From Sediminibacterium ginsengisoli (lineage in GTDB: Bacteria > Bacteroidota > Bacteroidia > Chitinophagales > Chitinophagaceae): 64,000 nucleotides of DNA. Positions 16,511-25,484 of this stretch are shown one piece after another (position 1 is the first letter of the stretch; each line of letters begins with the position of its first letter). The DNA lies in assembly GCF_900167075.1 (NCBI RefSeq), contig NZ_FUWH01000005.1:192670-256669 (forward strand), in the 5' to 3' direction. The translations under genes were made by a program, and so were the position numbers. The notes beneath the pieces are model-generated. The model saw nothing but the letters and a program-made list of their open reading frames with translations, ran no database searches and was not told the origin of the DNA.

Positions 16511-18066
16511 GTTACCAACCTACTGATATCAGGCAATCAGCACCAGTTATTCGAGATACGGCTGATCATACTTCGGGAAAGGCTTCTGTTTCCCTTCCCG
16601 CCATGCCAGTACTGCAGGAAAAAAGATCGGATGAACTTGAAGCGAACACTGATCTGGCACAAAGCGACAAAGCCGCACAGGTTAACAGCGGCAACGATCG
16701 GCCTGCAGCATCTTCTGGAACCAGGCCAATTACTCAACGCTTCAAGCATTCAGCTTCTCCTTCTTCAAATTCTACAGATTCACAATCCCAATTTAAACCA
16801 TCGGTAAAGCCCCCGAACCAAACTGGTCTGCCAGATCAATTGAAAGACGGAATCGAAGAACAATCGGGATTTGCGATGGACGATGTCAGGGTATATTTCA
16901 ATTCAGATAAACCCGCACAACTGAAGGCGCATGCCTATGCTCAGGGAACCGATATTCATGTTGCGCCCGGCCAGGAAAAACACCTGCCTCACGAAGCATG
17001 GCATGTGGTACAGCAGAAACAGGGACGGGTCAAACCAACCATCCAGATGAAAGAACAGGTAAACATCAACGATGATGACGGCCTGGAAAAAGAAGCGGAT
17101 GTAATGGGCGCAAAAGCAATGCAGTTAAAACGATTTGCGATTGAAGGCTGGAACTTCAATAAGCAACATCAAGAATCAATTAGTCAGGTAGTGCAGGGAA
17201 ATCAACTGAGTACCGGTAGCACACGGAGTAATACGAAGGTTTTTCAGTTGACAAGACTGACATCAGTTACAGAAGATGAGTATGACACAGCATTGGGCAA
17301 CCTGTTGGAATTGGGTGGCAGGATCGGGAAAGCAAGTGCGGCTGGCGTCGTACATAAGGGTACCCTCAACGATGAAACTTTTGAAAGATACCAGAATGAT
17401 GAGGAAGGCGATATTCCAATAGACAAAAATGTAGCTGTCAAAATAGTCAGTTCTGCAATCGTAATGAAAGGTAATGTTCCCCTGGAAGTTTATGCAAGAG
17501 ACGAGATCGAGAAAAAGAACAAGGATGCCTCTGAAGAGTATAGAAACTCTATAACGCCGGATACATATGAAGCAATAACGGTTACAGATCCAGACAATGA
17601 GGATGAGGTAAAAAAATATGTGATTATAATGAGGTATGAGAAACTGGGAGCAATGAGTGAGGAGCAGGTAGACAGGATCGGAAAATACAATGCAGCCTTT
17701 GATGCAAAAATGAAGAAATATGCAAAGGAAATAAAAGCAGCTTTGGATATTGTAAAATCAGCAGGCTACCATCCGGGTGACATGAAATCCGATAATATAC
17801 TGATCACCAATATTGATGGTGATGAATCGCCACGCGCAATACTCTCTGACTTTGGAAGTTACAGGAAGGCTGAGTATAACACTATCGCAGAAGATCTTGC
17901 ATTTGTGATGAACAGTATATTTTCCAGTAAGGTTGACTTACCTAAAAAAAGCAAAACGGAAGTAGCTACGTGGATGAACGATGACAAAAAATGGAAACCC
18001 GACCCAGCCCCTGTTGCTGCAACGTCTGCGTCTTCGGCTACAACAACCACAGAGACTGCCGAATAG
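16507..18066 (+). CDS. DUF4157 (eCIS_core) effector with C-terminal protein-kinase-like domain
   Basis: A 519-aa protein without signal peptide; TTG start just after an in-frame stop. Residues 1-105 are polar and low-complexity. Residues 107-178 match the DUF4157/eCIS_core domain found in cargo of extracellular contractile injection systems (LPDQLKDGIEEQSGF, HAYAQGTDIHVAPG), with a HExxH-like HEAWH at 162-166 and the usual GLEKEADVMG tail. Residues ~265-475 carry the kinase set in order: glycine loop GRIGKASAAGVV, VAVK (K312), PGDMKSDN (D425, K427, N430) and DFG (448-450). This suggests an injected toxin phosphorylating or nucleotidylating a target. No contractile-sheath genes are in the window. 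The HRD histidine/arginine pair is replaced by PG. Confidence 0.82.
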   Translation: MSYQPTDIRQSAPVIRDTADHTSGKASVSLPAMPVLQEKRSDELEANTDLAQSDKAAQVNSGNDRPAASSGTRPITQRFKHSASPSSNSTDSQSQFKPSVKPPNQTGLPDQLKDGIEEQSGFAMDDVRVYFNSDKPAQLKAHAYAQGTDIHVAPGQEKHLPHEAWHVVQQKQGRVKPTIQMKEQVNINDDDGLEKEADVMGAKAMQLKRFAIEGWNFNKQHQESISQVVQGNQLSTGSTRSNTKVFQLTRLTSVTEDEYDTALGNLLELGGRIGKASAAGVVHKGTLNDETFERYQNDEEGDIPIDKNVAVKIVSSAIVMKGNVPLEVYARDEIEKKNKDASEEYRNSITPDTYEAITVTDPDNEDEVKKYVIIMRYEKLGAMSEEQVDRIGKYNAAFDAKMKKYAKEIKAALDIVKSAGYHPGDMKSDNILITNIDGDESPRAILSDFGSYRKAEYNTIAEDLAFVMNSIFSSKVDLPKKSKTEVATWMNDDKKWKPDPAPVAATSASSATTTTETAE

Positions 18067-18192
18067 CACTGAAAGTTGAACGCTATTATAACTCTTTAAT
18101 TCCCGCGGATCAGCCCTGCGTACAAGTTTTTATAAACAGGCTAACAAAAACAAAGAATCAGTTTATGCTGAAGGGAAAAGCCAGCTTATAAT

Positions 18193-19512
18193 TTATCTCC
18201 CTACGATCCGCCACAATGTATTCCCTGCATCATCTGCCAGCAGCATTGATCCGTCTTTCAGCACCGCGAGACTCACCGGTCGGCCATATACTTCCTGTTT
18301 GCCGGCATTCGCAATAAAGCCGGTAAGGAAATCTTCGGGCTTGCCCGCAGGCTTACCGTTTGAAAAAGGAATGAAAACAACCTTATAACCCGATAGCTCT
18401 GAGCGGTTCCAGGAACCATGCTGACCAATGAACATACCGCCGCGGTAACGTGCCGGAAAAGTGTTACCAGTGTAGAATGCCAGGCCCAGTGAAGCTGTAT
18501 GGGATCCCAGCGGAATATCGGGCACGATGGCTTTGCCGACCATGTCGGGCCTTGGATCTTTTTCCATGCGAGGATCCGGATGCTGCCCGAAATAAGAATA
18601 AGGCCAGCCGTAAAAGCCTCCTTCTTTCACGCCGGTCGCATAATCAGGTACGAGTTCGTCACCCAGCTCATCGCGCTCATTGACAGCGGTCCACAGTACG
18701 CCGGTACCGGGCGCCCAGTCCATGCCAACAGGATTGCGAAGTCCGGAGGCGTAGATCTTTTCACCGCTGCCATCAGGATTGATCTCGATAATGTTGGCGC
18801 GTCTTGTCTCATTTGCCATACCATGTTCAGCGATGTTACTGCCCGATCCCACCGAAATATAGATCCTGGTTTTGCTCTTGTTGGCGAGCAGGTTACGGGT
18901 CCAATGGTTATTGTAACCACCCGCCGGCAGATCCAGTATCTTTTCGCCTTTGGAAGTAAGTACAGTATCGCCAGGTTTATAGGGATAGCGCCACAGCGCA
19001 TCCGTATTGGCAACATAAAAATAATTATTGAGGATAAGCATGCCGAAAGGCTGGTTCAACCCTGCCAGGAAAATGCTTTGCCGATCCGGAATACCGTCTT
19101 TGTTCTCATCGCGGAACAGGATAATACTGTTCGCGCTGGTTCCCATTCGTTGCGATTTAGTCGCACCGATGATCGTTGCACCTACCTTTTTGATGCCTTT
19201 TACCTCGGTGTTCGCCTGCGCCACGAACACATCTCCGTTATCTGCCACGTAGATGTTTCTCGGATTAACGAGGCCGGTCGCATAAGCCTCCACTTTAAAT
19301 CCTGTGGGTGCTACAGGTGTTTTACCTCCAGGCCAGCCAATTACCTTACTGTAGTTACGAACCGATTTGGTAGCAAAAGGCTGTGGGAGTGTATCCACAA
19401 CTTCATTGGATACGGCTGTAACCTGGCTGTCGCCGGCAGGTGGATGTTGACTGTTATTATTACAACTGAGGATCAGAATTATCAAACCAAGCCGGGCTGG
19501 GTGCAGGTTCAT
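18193..19512 (-). CDS. PQQ-type sugar (sorbosone) dehydrogenase, lipoprotein
   Basis: A 439-aa protein read from ATG 19510-19512. This gives a lipoprotein signal peptide with lipobox ILSC; a longer upstream start has no such signal. The body is a six-bladed beta-propeller of the soluble glucose/L-sorbosone dehydrogenase type: GFKVEAYATGLVNPRNIYV, GLNQPFGML, SGLRNPVGMDWAPGTG, GFYGWPYSYFG, AFYTGNTFPARYRGGMFIGQHGSWNRS. It probably oxidises an aldose or related sugar at the periplasmic face with pyrroloquinoline quinone; the cofactor is inferred from the family. It stands alone between unrelated genes. Confidence 0.85.
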   Translation of the reverse strand: MNLHPARLGLIILILSCNNNSQHPPAGDSQVTAVSNEVVDTLPQPFATKSVRNYSKVIGWPGGKTPVAPTGFKVEAYATGLVNPRNIYVADNGDVFVAQANTEVKGIKKVGATIIGATKSQRMGTSANSIILFRDENKDGIPDRQSIFLAGLNQPFGMLILNNYFYVANTDALWRYPYKPGDTVLTSKGEKILDLPAGGYNNHWTRNLLANKSKTRIYISVGSGSNIAEHGMANETRRANIIEINPDGSGEKIYASGLRNPVGMDWAPGTGVLWTAVNERDELGDELVPDYATGVKEGGFYGWPYSYFGQHPDPRMEKDPRPDMVGKAIVPDIPLGSHTASLGLAFYTGNTFPARYRGGMFIGQHGSWNRSELSGYKVVFIPFSNGKPAGKPEDFLTGFIANAGKQEVYGRPVSLAVLKDGSMLLADDAGNTLWRIVGR

Positions 19513-19692
19513 AAAAAACGTTTGCTCCTGCACTGCAAAAACCGTAGCACTGCGACCCAAAATAAATGAGGCAATCTTTACCCACTACGGCGTAGTTATA
19601 CGCTTTTACAGGTGTTGTCATTTCTGCTTCACCCGCCCCTCTGTACAAATTCAAAGCAGATCGATCTCCCTGCTCCTGGAGCTCTGTGCCTG

Positions 19693-20164
19693 TCAGCTTT
19701 TATTCCTGATCAGCTTCTTTAAGATCATGATCTCGCCAAGGTGGTAATGAATATGCTCCACTGTTCCCTGCAGGTTTTTATAGGTAGTAGTAAACCCTGC
19801 TATGATCGGCATTTCGAGTTTTGTATCATCTGTATTTTTAATCGCCAGTGCCAGTTCGGCGGCAGAAGCCAGCATATTTTTAATGAGGGCTTTCCAATCC
19901 GCATCACTTTGAACCGGCGGAACATCAAAACCATTCGCAGCAGGGATTTCGGGCTGAACACCTTCTATTCTTTGTATCATTACCCTGTTCCAGAATAGCA
20001 GGTGACGGACGATCGAGGCGATCGAATTAGGTGTAGCCACGGTAACCACGGCAGCTTCGTTATAGGATACATCTGCCAGTACGCCGGCCACATTTACTTC
20101 TGTCCAAGTTCCCGCCTGTATAAACATCCAGCAGGTGTTGTGCAATATGATGGGTTATTTTCAT
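19693..20164 (-). pseudogene. DinB family protein with a 1-nt frameshift near the N-terminus
   Basis: The C-terminal 138 residues (WTEVNVAGVLADVSYNEAA ... GTVEHIHYHLGEIMILKKL) form a DinB/YfiT-like four-helix protein. The family-like N-terminus MKITHHIAQHLLDVYTGGN is encoded from the ATG at 20162-20164 in another frame and joins exactly at GGN/WTE if one base near 20106-20107 (plus-strand CCAAG for CCAG) is removed. As written, the ATG frame ends early and a TTG-started frame gives an odd N-terminus. It is either a pseudogene or a sequencing error. DinB-fold proteins are often metal-dependent thiol transferases. Confidence 0.72.
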
Positions 20165-20253
20165 AATATAAATATACTAAGCCTGACCGGGCAAATCAAT
20201 GAACAGTATCCGGATACTTCAATACACCTTAATACAGAATTACCTTCCCCATT

Positions 20254-21417
20254 TTATTTTTCTTCGCGCAATTCCTCCAGCGAATAAAAATGATCGCGCC
20301 AGTAAATTCCATTTTGCTTAAGGGTAAGTATGGTCGCTTTTGCAACCACATACATCATTAATGCCCCGGCCAGCGGGAACGTAAGTCCATACCACCACTT
20401 CATTTTATGATCCCGGATCCGGCTGAATACAAGCTGAATGACAAGGATCAGTAAAGCCATCAGTATCATAAGATTATTTCCCGACAACAAACCCAATGGC
20501 ACAGGCAATACAAACACAAAAAAAGTACCGGATATAGCTAAAATAGATTGTGACAACCTGTAACCCAGCGCAGGATACATATTTTTCATAAGCCCCTGCA
20601 CAAACTGCCGGATACTGGTATACCATTCCAGCTGCACCTGGCCGTTACCATACAACACATCCTGCCTCAATCCGTTCTCCTTGATCATTTTAGCCAGTTG
20701 CAGGTCATCATCCGGCTTTAACCTGATCCGTTCATGCGTACCGATCTTTTCATAGGCAGTCCGCCGCAACAGGTTGAATGCGCCTACACCTACCGAAGCA
20801 GATGACCGGGGTGATCTTGCTTTCCAGGGGCGAAGTTTCAATTCGAGCATTGTACGGAAAGTGACCATTGCACTGTTGAGTGCTGAGGACCTTGAGTTTA
20901 TTTCCGGCAATATGGTCAGATGATCCAGGTTGCGGGAAGTTGCATAATGCATGGCTTTGTTCAGCGCATCCGGATGGAAATGTACATCGGCATCTGTAAA
21001 AAGAATCCACTCTTCATCTGTGTGAAGTGCGCCCTGGTAAAGCGCGTGGGTTTTACCGAGCCATTTCGGCGGCAATGCTGTGATGGTTACGATATTGATC
21101 TGCGGAAAAATTCCGGCCATCTGCTGAAGTATGACCGGCGTGTTATCGGTTGATCTGTCGTTGACAACAATGATCCTCAGTGGTTCATAACGAAGCCGGC
21201 AAACACTCTCCAGTGCCTCGCGCAGATCTGCCTCCTCATTCCTGACTGCAATGATCAGTGCAACGGGATGTTCTTTGTTAAGCAATACGGGCTGATCTTT
21301 CAACAATGCGATCCGTCTGTTATTAATGACCAAGTAAATGGCTGCAAGAAACCAGGCAACGAGGCTTAATAGTATGTAGATAAACATAACAGACATAACA
21401 TATCTCAGAATGACCAC
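20254..21417 (-). CDS. Family 2 glycosyltransferase, membrane-bound
   Basis: A 387-aa protein: one N-terminal transmembrane helix, a GT-A domain (VALIIAVRNEEADLREALES, VVNDRSTDNT, FTDADVHFHP as the DxD, PDDDLQLAK, and QxxRW-like VQLEWYTSIRQF), then three or four C-terminal transmembrane helices. This layout matches hopanoid HpnI-like and carotenoid glucosyltransferases and processive GT2 enzymes. It transfers a sugar from a nucleotide donor at the cytoplasmic face; the acceptor is unknown. ATGs at codons 8 and 11 are alternative starts. There is no operon partner. Confidence 0.8.
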   Translation of the reverse strand: MVILRYVMSVMFIYILLSLVAWFLAAIYLVINNRRIALLKDQPVLLNKEHPVALIIAVRNEEADLREALESVCRLRYEPLRIIVVNDRSTDNTPVILQQMAGIFPQINIVTITALPPKWLGKTHALYQGALHTDEEWILFTDADVHFHPDALNKAMHYATSRNLDHLTILPEINSRSSALNSAMVTFRTMLELKLRPWKARSPRSSASVGVGAFNLLRRTAYEKIGTHERIRLKPDDDLQLAKMIKENGLRQDVLYGNGQVQLEWYTSIRQFVQGLMKNMYPALGYRLSQSILAISGTFFVFVLPVPLGLLSGNNLMILMALLILVIQLVFSRIRDHKMKWWYGLTFPLAGALMMYVVAKATILTLKQNGIYWRDHFYSLEELREEK

Positions 21418-21484
21418 AAACTACGGGCCACTGTAAATGTAAGCGCTTTGGACTTTCCGCCGGCGATTGCCGCAAAACAGGTTA

Positions 21485-22609
21485 TTACTCAGTTTTATCC
21501 GGATCCTGAAGCGTCACATCTTCACTTTCGACTTCGCTTTCACCCTCATTGTCCGCCTCTTTATGAGGTATATAAGGATACGTAAAAGTCTGCTTCACAC
21601 GTTCGGATCTTTTCAGATAAGTAATCCAGATAAGTCCGTAGAAGAAAGATTGGTATAATGCTTTAAAATTAGTTGTTTGAACACCATCCGGTAAAGAAGA
21701 CGTCCCTGCGTAGCAAAACGAGAGTAGCAGAACAATGGAAAATTTTGCGACCGCATATATGATAAACATCCTGGGAAAAATATCCCGGCGTTTCATAAAC
21801 CAGTAACATAAAGCGCAGGTCATACCAATTATGATCAGCATTCCAGCCTCTTCCATTAATAAAATCCCTTGCAGTCTTCCACCACCTATGCTGCCCAGAT
21901 ATTCCCATCCGGAAAGGCTGAAGTAATTATCACTGAACAAACTATATAAATTGACAATGGGCTGAAGCAAAATGGTAATACCTAATACGATTACCCATCC
22001 CCCAAGTTTAATGCCCGGCTGGAACCACCTGGTCTCATCAGAACTGGCATTGTATTTCCTGAAAAGCAGGAACAATCCTATCGCGATTACTAAACCCAGT
22101 ATAACAGCGATCCAGTTAACAGAACCCTCTCCTGACGTGAGGCTTGTACCGCTTTCTGGCAAAGTGTATTCCAGGAGGCTGATAATTTTAGTATAATCCT
22201 CTTTATACCTTGTCATGGCAGTTTCATCGATACAATCTTTTATTGTTTTAAACGTATAATCCAAGAGGATTACACTATCCCGCTCGATCACTTTAAATGT
22301 AAACCGGTAAGATTCGTTGCTGATCTCATAGGAATCATTGGGGAATGTCCATTTCCCGGGCATATGTAATTCTATTACCTGGTGAATAGACTGCGGATAA
22401 CTAAGCGCCAGAGGGCCGTTCTTATAGGATGTTGCGGGGTTGGGCAGCTGATCGTAAATGGCGTGTGCATAAGTGCCCATATAAGATTTCTTTCCACTGG
22501 CATCCGATTGCCACACCTGCGGAATGATATATCGTTCGGAGACCTGTATTTTATTATCCTGCTCATCATCATTTACACGTATTTCTTCATCTACCTGTAT
22601 GCTGTACAG
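21485..22609 (-). pseudogene. 5'-truncated DUF3857/transglutaminase-DUF2569 membrane protein
   Basis: The frame remains coding-like upstream of the first possible start (GTG at 22516), reading LYSIQVDEEIRVNDD and VSERYIIPQVWQSD, then ends abruptly near 22610. The remaining part holds the C-terminal end of a DUF3857-type protein (YAHAIYDQLPNP, PLALSYP, VIERDSVILLDYTF), then five or so transmembrane helices of DUF2569 and an acidic tail. The signal peptide, DUF3857 and transglutaminase-like core expected in relatives are missing. A truncated CHRD gene begins on the other strand at the same point. Confidence 0.7.
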
Positions 22610-22614
22610 GTCAG

Positions 22615-22887
22615 ATGAACTATACCACCAGCTGGAATGGCCTTTCCGGCGCCCCTACTTCCGGCGGATTTTATAACGGCGCCTCCGGGTCGGCAGGTAC
22701 TGCAGTAAGTCCTGCCTGGACCATGGGAACGGGCTGGACGGGTACCGGCACTACTACCGGAAGCATGACCCTGACCTCCGACCAGGCTACACAGCTCAGG
22801 AACGGCAACTGGTATTACTCCATGGGAACAGCCGCCAATACCGGCGGAGAGATCCGCGGGCAGATGACAGCTACTGCAATGCCCTGA
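22615..22887 (+). pseudogene. 5'-truncated CHRD domain protein
   Basis: Ninety codons encode the second half of a CHRD domain: YTTSWNGLSGAPTSGGFYNG, then LTSDQATQLRNGNWYYSMGT and the signature AANTGGEIRGQ. CHRD proteins of this group are exported and about 150 residues long. The signal peptide and first strands are absent because the frame abuts the junction with the truncated DUF2569 gene near 22610. A terminator follows. Confidence 0.72.
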
Positions 22888-22911
22888 TCAGACATCTTTT
22901 ACCACGATATA

Positions 22912-22951
22912 AAAATCAAAGGCGGTTGTTAAACAATCGCCTTTTGATTTT
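22912..22951 (+). terminator. Terminator after the CHRD remnant
   Basis: A long stem (AAAATCAAAGGCGGTTGT / ACAATCGCCTTTTGATTTT) with one bulge and one G-T pair around a TAA loop. It is symmetrical enough to work in both directions. Confidence 0.75.
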
Positions 22952-23041
22952 GTAGTTTGAGCTGCAGTTATTATGTTTATCATCTCCCCCCACGATCAGA
23001 TATTCCGGCAGAGCCGTTACTGTTCTAATTCCCTGACACTT

Positions 23042-24637
23042 ATGAGCAACTATACCCAAAACTTCCGCAACACAATCATTTCCTGCATAGAAAAGGCGCA
23101 GTTGGAAGACGATACTGCCAAAGCTGCCAATGATGCAGCCATGTTAACCCTTTATCATGCCCGGGAAGCCGCTGTTGCTATTGCTCTGCAACTAGCCCAA
23201 ACACAGGAAGGCCTGTCGGAAAAAAAACGGGTAAGAGAGCAGACGGCAATTAGCACCAACGCCAGCAATGCTGTTGCAGAGTCGGCCGGCCATGCCAGTC
23301 TGTGCATAAAACAATCGGCAAATGTTGCCGCTGCCATAGCAGTTGAGGTTCAGACCGCAACAACTGCAATCATAACTTTAGCAAGTGATATAAACAGTAT
23401 TTTTTCAATTATTCAGGCAGCTGACATGGATAGTGAAATGTATAACCAGGCGGCCGAGTTAAGAACATTGCTCAATGAAACGGCATTGATGGCAGAAACC
23501 GGCGCTCAGCATTCCATGGAAATACTGGCGCAGATCGCCGCGGTTCCCATTGTGCTGGCAGAAAATGCCGGCAGGGTGCATGGCTGCATGACCAAAATAC
23601 AAGAATCGGCCAACGATGATTTTTCATATGCCATGCAGTTACAGAAAGACCAAACCGACCGGCTGACATGGTTGAACGCCGGAGCAAAAGCAGCCCAGGC
23701 TAATTTTGAAAACAGCCAGGCAGTTCTTGACGCCGCCAGGCAGTCACATGAATTTACAAATGACTTACTGAACCTTTCGTTAAGGGTCAGCAATATATCC
23801 CTGGATAAATGTACGGTTAGTTTCACCCCGTTGAAAAGTCCGTTTTCCACAACAGATCTGCAAAATCCTGTAAACGCTTACCATGTACTAGTAGTAAAAG
23901 ACGAAAAGAAGTACCTGGTTGATATATCTCATGCAGAAAATGCAGTGCAGAACCAATGGGAGGAAAATACCGGCCAGCCATTTCACAATGGCAGCACCAT
24001 GCATTCATGTACTCTTTCATGTAATCAACTCCGGGATACAGACGGAGATCCTGTAGTTGCAGGGTGGAAATACGCCGTACTTGTATATGGATCTTATACA
24101 GAGGCCTACAAGAAAAGACGGAACGATTTTGACGACTTCCTCTCGGCTCCTTCGGCATCTTTTCAATTTGGCAGCCCGTTGCCTGCGGTGAATGCACAGA
24201 GCATTATACAGGATACCGATAACCCTATGCTGCTGCATTTTGAAGTGGAAGAAAACTTCCCGTATGCGGATTCCGTTCAATACCGGTGTATATTTTTACC
24301 CCACCCCATGTACTCTGGCAACAGCGGAGAGTCAGAGCCGGATTTTGTCTGCAACATAGACATTGCCCTGGAAGCAACTGCCGATAGTTACCTGGTTGCA
24401 AATAAAACAACAGCTATCATTAAAAAAAACGGCACAAAAAAAGCAACTACCAAAACGCAATGGAATGTTAAGATAGATAATAACACGACAGATATTTCGG
24501 GTAACAGGCTGATCAATGGCAACAGTTACCTGCCGGTGATCCTGTCTGTGTGGCCCGGTACTGATGGCGTTTCCGGTGTTACCAACAACTGGTCTGGCTA
24601 TCAGGATGTAAAAGCCATCATTTATTCATCGAAATAA
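23042..24637 (+). CDS. Unknown protein: alanine-rich coiled coil plus two Ig/Fn3-like domains
   Basis: A 531-aa protein from ATG 23042 (MSNYTQNF); an in-frame ATG at 22973 would add 23 residues unlike the rest. No signal peptide or membrane helix. Residues ~1-240 are almost all Ala/Gln/Glu/Thr helix with long heptad stretches (EAAVAIALQLAQTQEGLSEK, TLLNETALMAETGAQHSM). Residues ~245-375 and ~385-531 look like two beta-sandwich domains (SNISLDKCTVSFTPL, NAYHVLVVKDEKKYLV, MLLHFEVEENFPYADSVQYR). It heads a tight three-gene operon (13-bp and 12-bp gaps) after a terminator. I do not recognise the family; a cytoplasmic scaffold or filament is one possibility. Confidence 0.65.
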   Translation: MSNYTQNFRNTIISCIEKAQLEDDTAKAANDAAMLTLYHAREAAVAIALQLAQTQEGLSEKKRVREQTAISTNASNAVAESAGHASLCIKQSANVAAAIAVEVQTATTAIITLASDINSIFSIIQAADMDSEMYNQAAELRTLLNETALMAETGAQHSMEILAQIAAVPIVLAENAGRVHGCMTKIQESANDDFSYAMQLQKDQTDRLTWLNAGAKAAQANFENSQAVLDAARQSHEFTNDLLNLSLRVSNISLDKCTVSFTPLKSPFSTTDLQNPVNAYHVLVVKDEKKYLVDISHAENAVQNQWEENTGQPFHNGSTMHSCTLSCNQLRDTDGDPVVAGWKYAVLVYGSYTEAYKKRRNDFDDFLSAPSASFQFGSPLPAVNAQSIIQDTDNPMLLHFEVEENFPYADSVQYRCIFLPHPMYSGNSGESEPDFVCNIDIALEATADSYLVANKTTAIIKKNGTKKATTKTQWNVKIDNNTTDISGNRLINGNSYLPVILSVWPGTDGVSGVTNNWSGYQDVKAIIYSSK

Positions 24638-24650
24638 GCCAATTATAACA

Positions 24651-25472
24651 ATGGAATCAATCAACCAGCAAATAATGAAACTATCTTCTCAAGAATATGG
24701 CATTTCCGAAAGCAAAATAGCATTGCTTAATACACTGGCGCAAAAAGTAAACAAAGAACAACACAATGTTGAAAAGAAAAAGGTGGTTGTTAGCAGTCTC
24801 TCTGAAAAAATGCAGCTTACGCGATCTTTTCTTGAAGCAGCAGAGGCCGGGCGTACCAGGGCATATGCTAACCTCAATCTGGTGAATGAACTGACACAGG
24901 AAATAAAAAACCTTGAGAAAAGCGCAGACGAGGTCTACCATGAAATGGAAACCACCACCACAAAAAGTCTTGCATTTGCACATGAACTCAAAAACACCAC
25001 CGGCAAACTTATCTGCGCAGCAGAACTCCTCAATAAAATGGCAAACCTTATCATCCGGAAAAAGGCATTGAACCCTTTGATCTCGGACGAACTGATCAAC
25101 CTGACCGGCCAGGCGGGAAATAATGCCAACAATGCGGTTGCATCAATGCTGGCGGCTATGAAAACTGCCGTAACTGCAATTTCAGGCCATCAGTCATCTT
25201 TAACTGCCGCAACATCCGTCAAAGCACAGATAAAGTCTTTACAGCTGACCGCTGGTAAAAACAAGAATGATATGTCGTTACAGCAATTATACCAGCAGGC
25301 TTATAACAATGCAAATCTTGCGTGCGAGCAGACTGCTATCGCGGCAGGCAAAGCTACGCTTGAGTTAAATGCAGCCAGCATAAAATTGAATAAAGCGCAG
25401 ACGGGCCTAACATCTTTTCAGGCAGCGTTTACGGCTGCTGCGCAGGCAGTTCAATTAAATCAACAAGCGTAA
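24651..25472 (+). CDS. Unknown helical coiled-coil protein
   Basis: A 273-aa soluble protein that is nearly all predicted helix. It is rich in Ala, Leu, Lys, Asn and Gln, and has coiled-coil stretches at ~20-110 (LAQKVNKEQHNVEKKKVVV, NELTQEIKNLEKSADEVYH) and ~165-270. It resembles the N-terminal part of the preceding protein in composition and periodicity, so the two may pair. No signal peptide. Second gene of the operon 23042-26054. Function unknown. Confidence 0.65.
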   Translation: MESINQQIMKLSSQEYGISESKIALLNTLAQKVNKEQHNVEKKKVVVSSLSEKMQLTRSFLEAAEAGRTRAYANLNLVNELTQEIKNLEKSADEVYHEMETTTTKSLAFAHELKNTTGKLICAAELLNKMANLIIRKKALNPLISDELINLTGQAGNNANNAVASMLAAMKTAVTAISGHQSSLTAATSVKAQIKSLQLTAGKNKNDMSLQQLYQQAYNNANLACEQTAIAAGKATLELNAASIKLNKAQTGLTSFQAAFTAAAQAVQLNQQA

Positions 25473-25484
25473 TTCGTATTTCCG

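Noticed and set aside
18499-19569. 356-codon open frame antisense to the sugar dehydrogenase gene
   Set aside because: Low-complexity, His/Arg/Ile-rich translation without domain; the minus-strand frame is a clear beta-propeller dehydrogenase.
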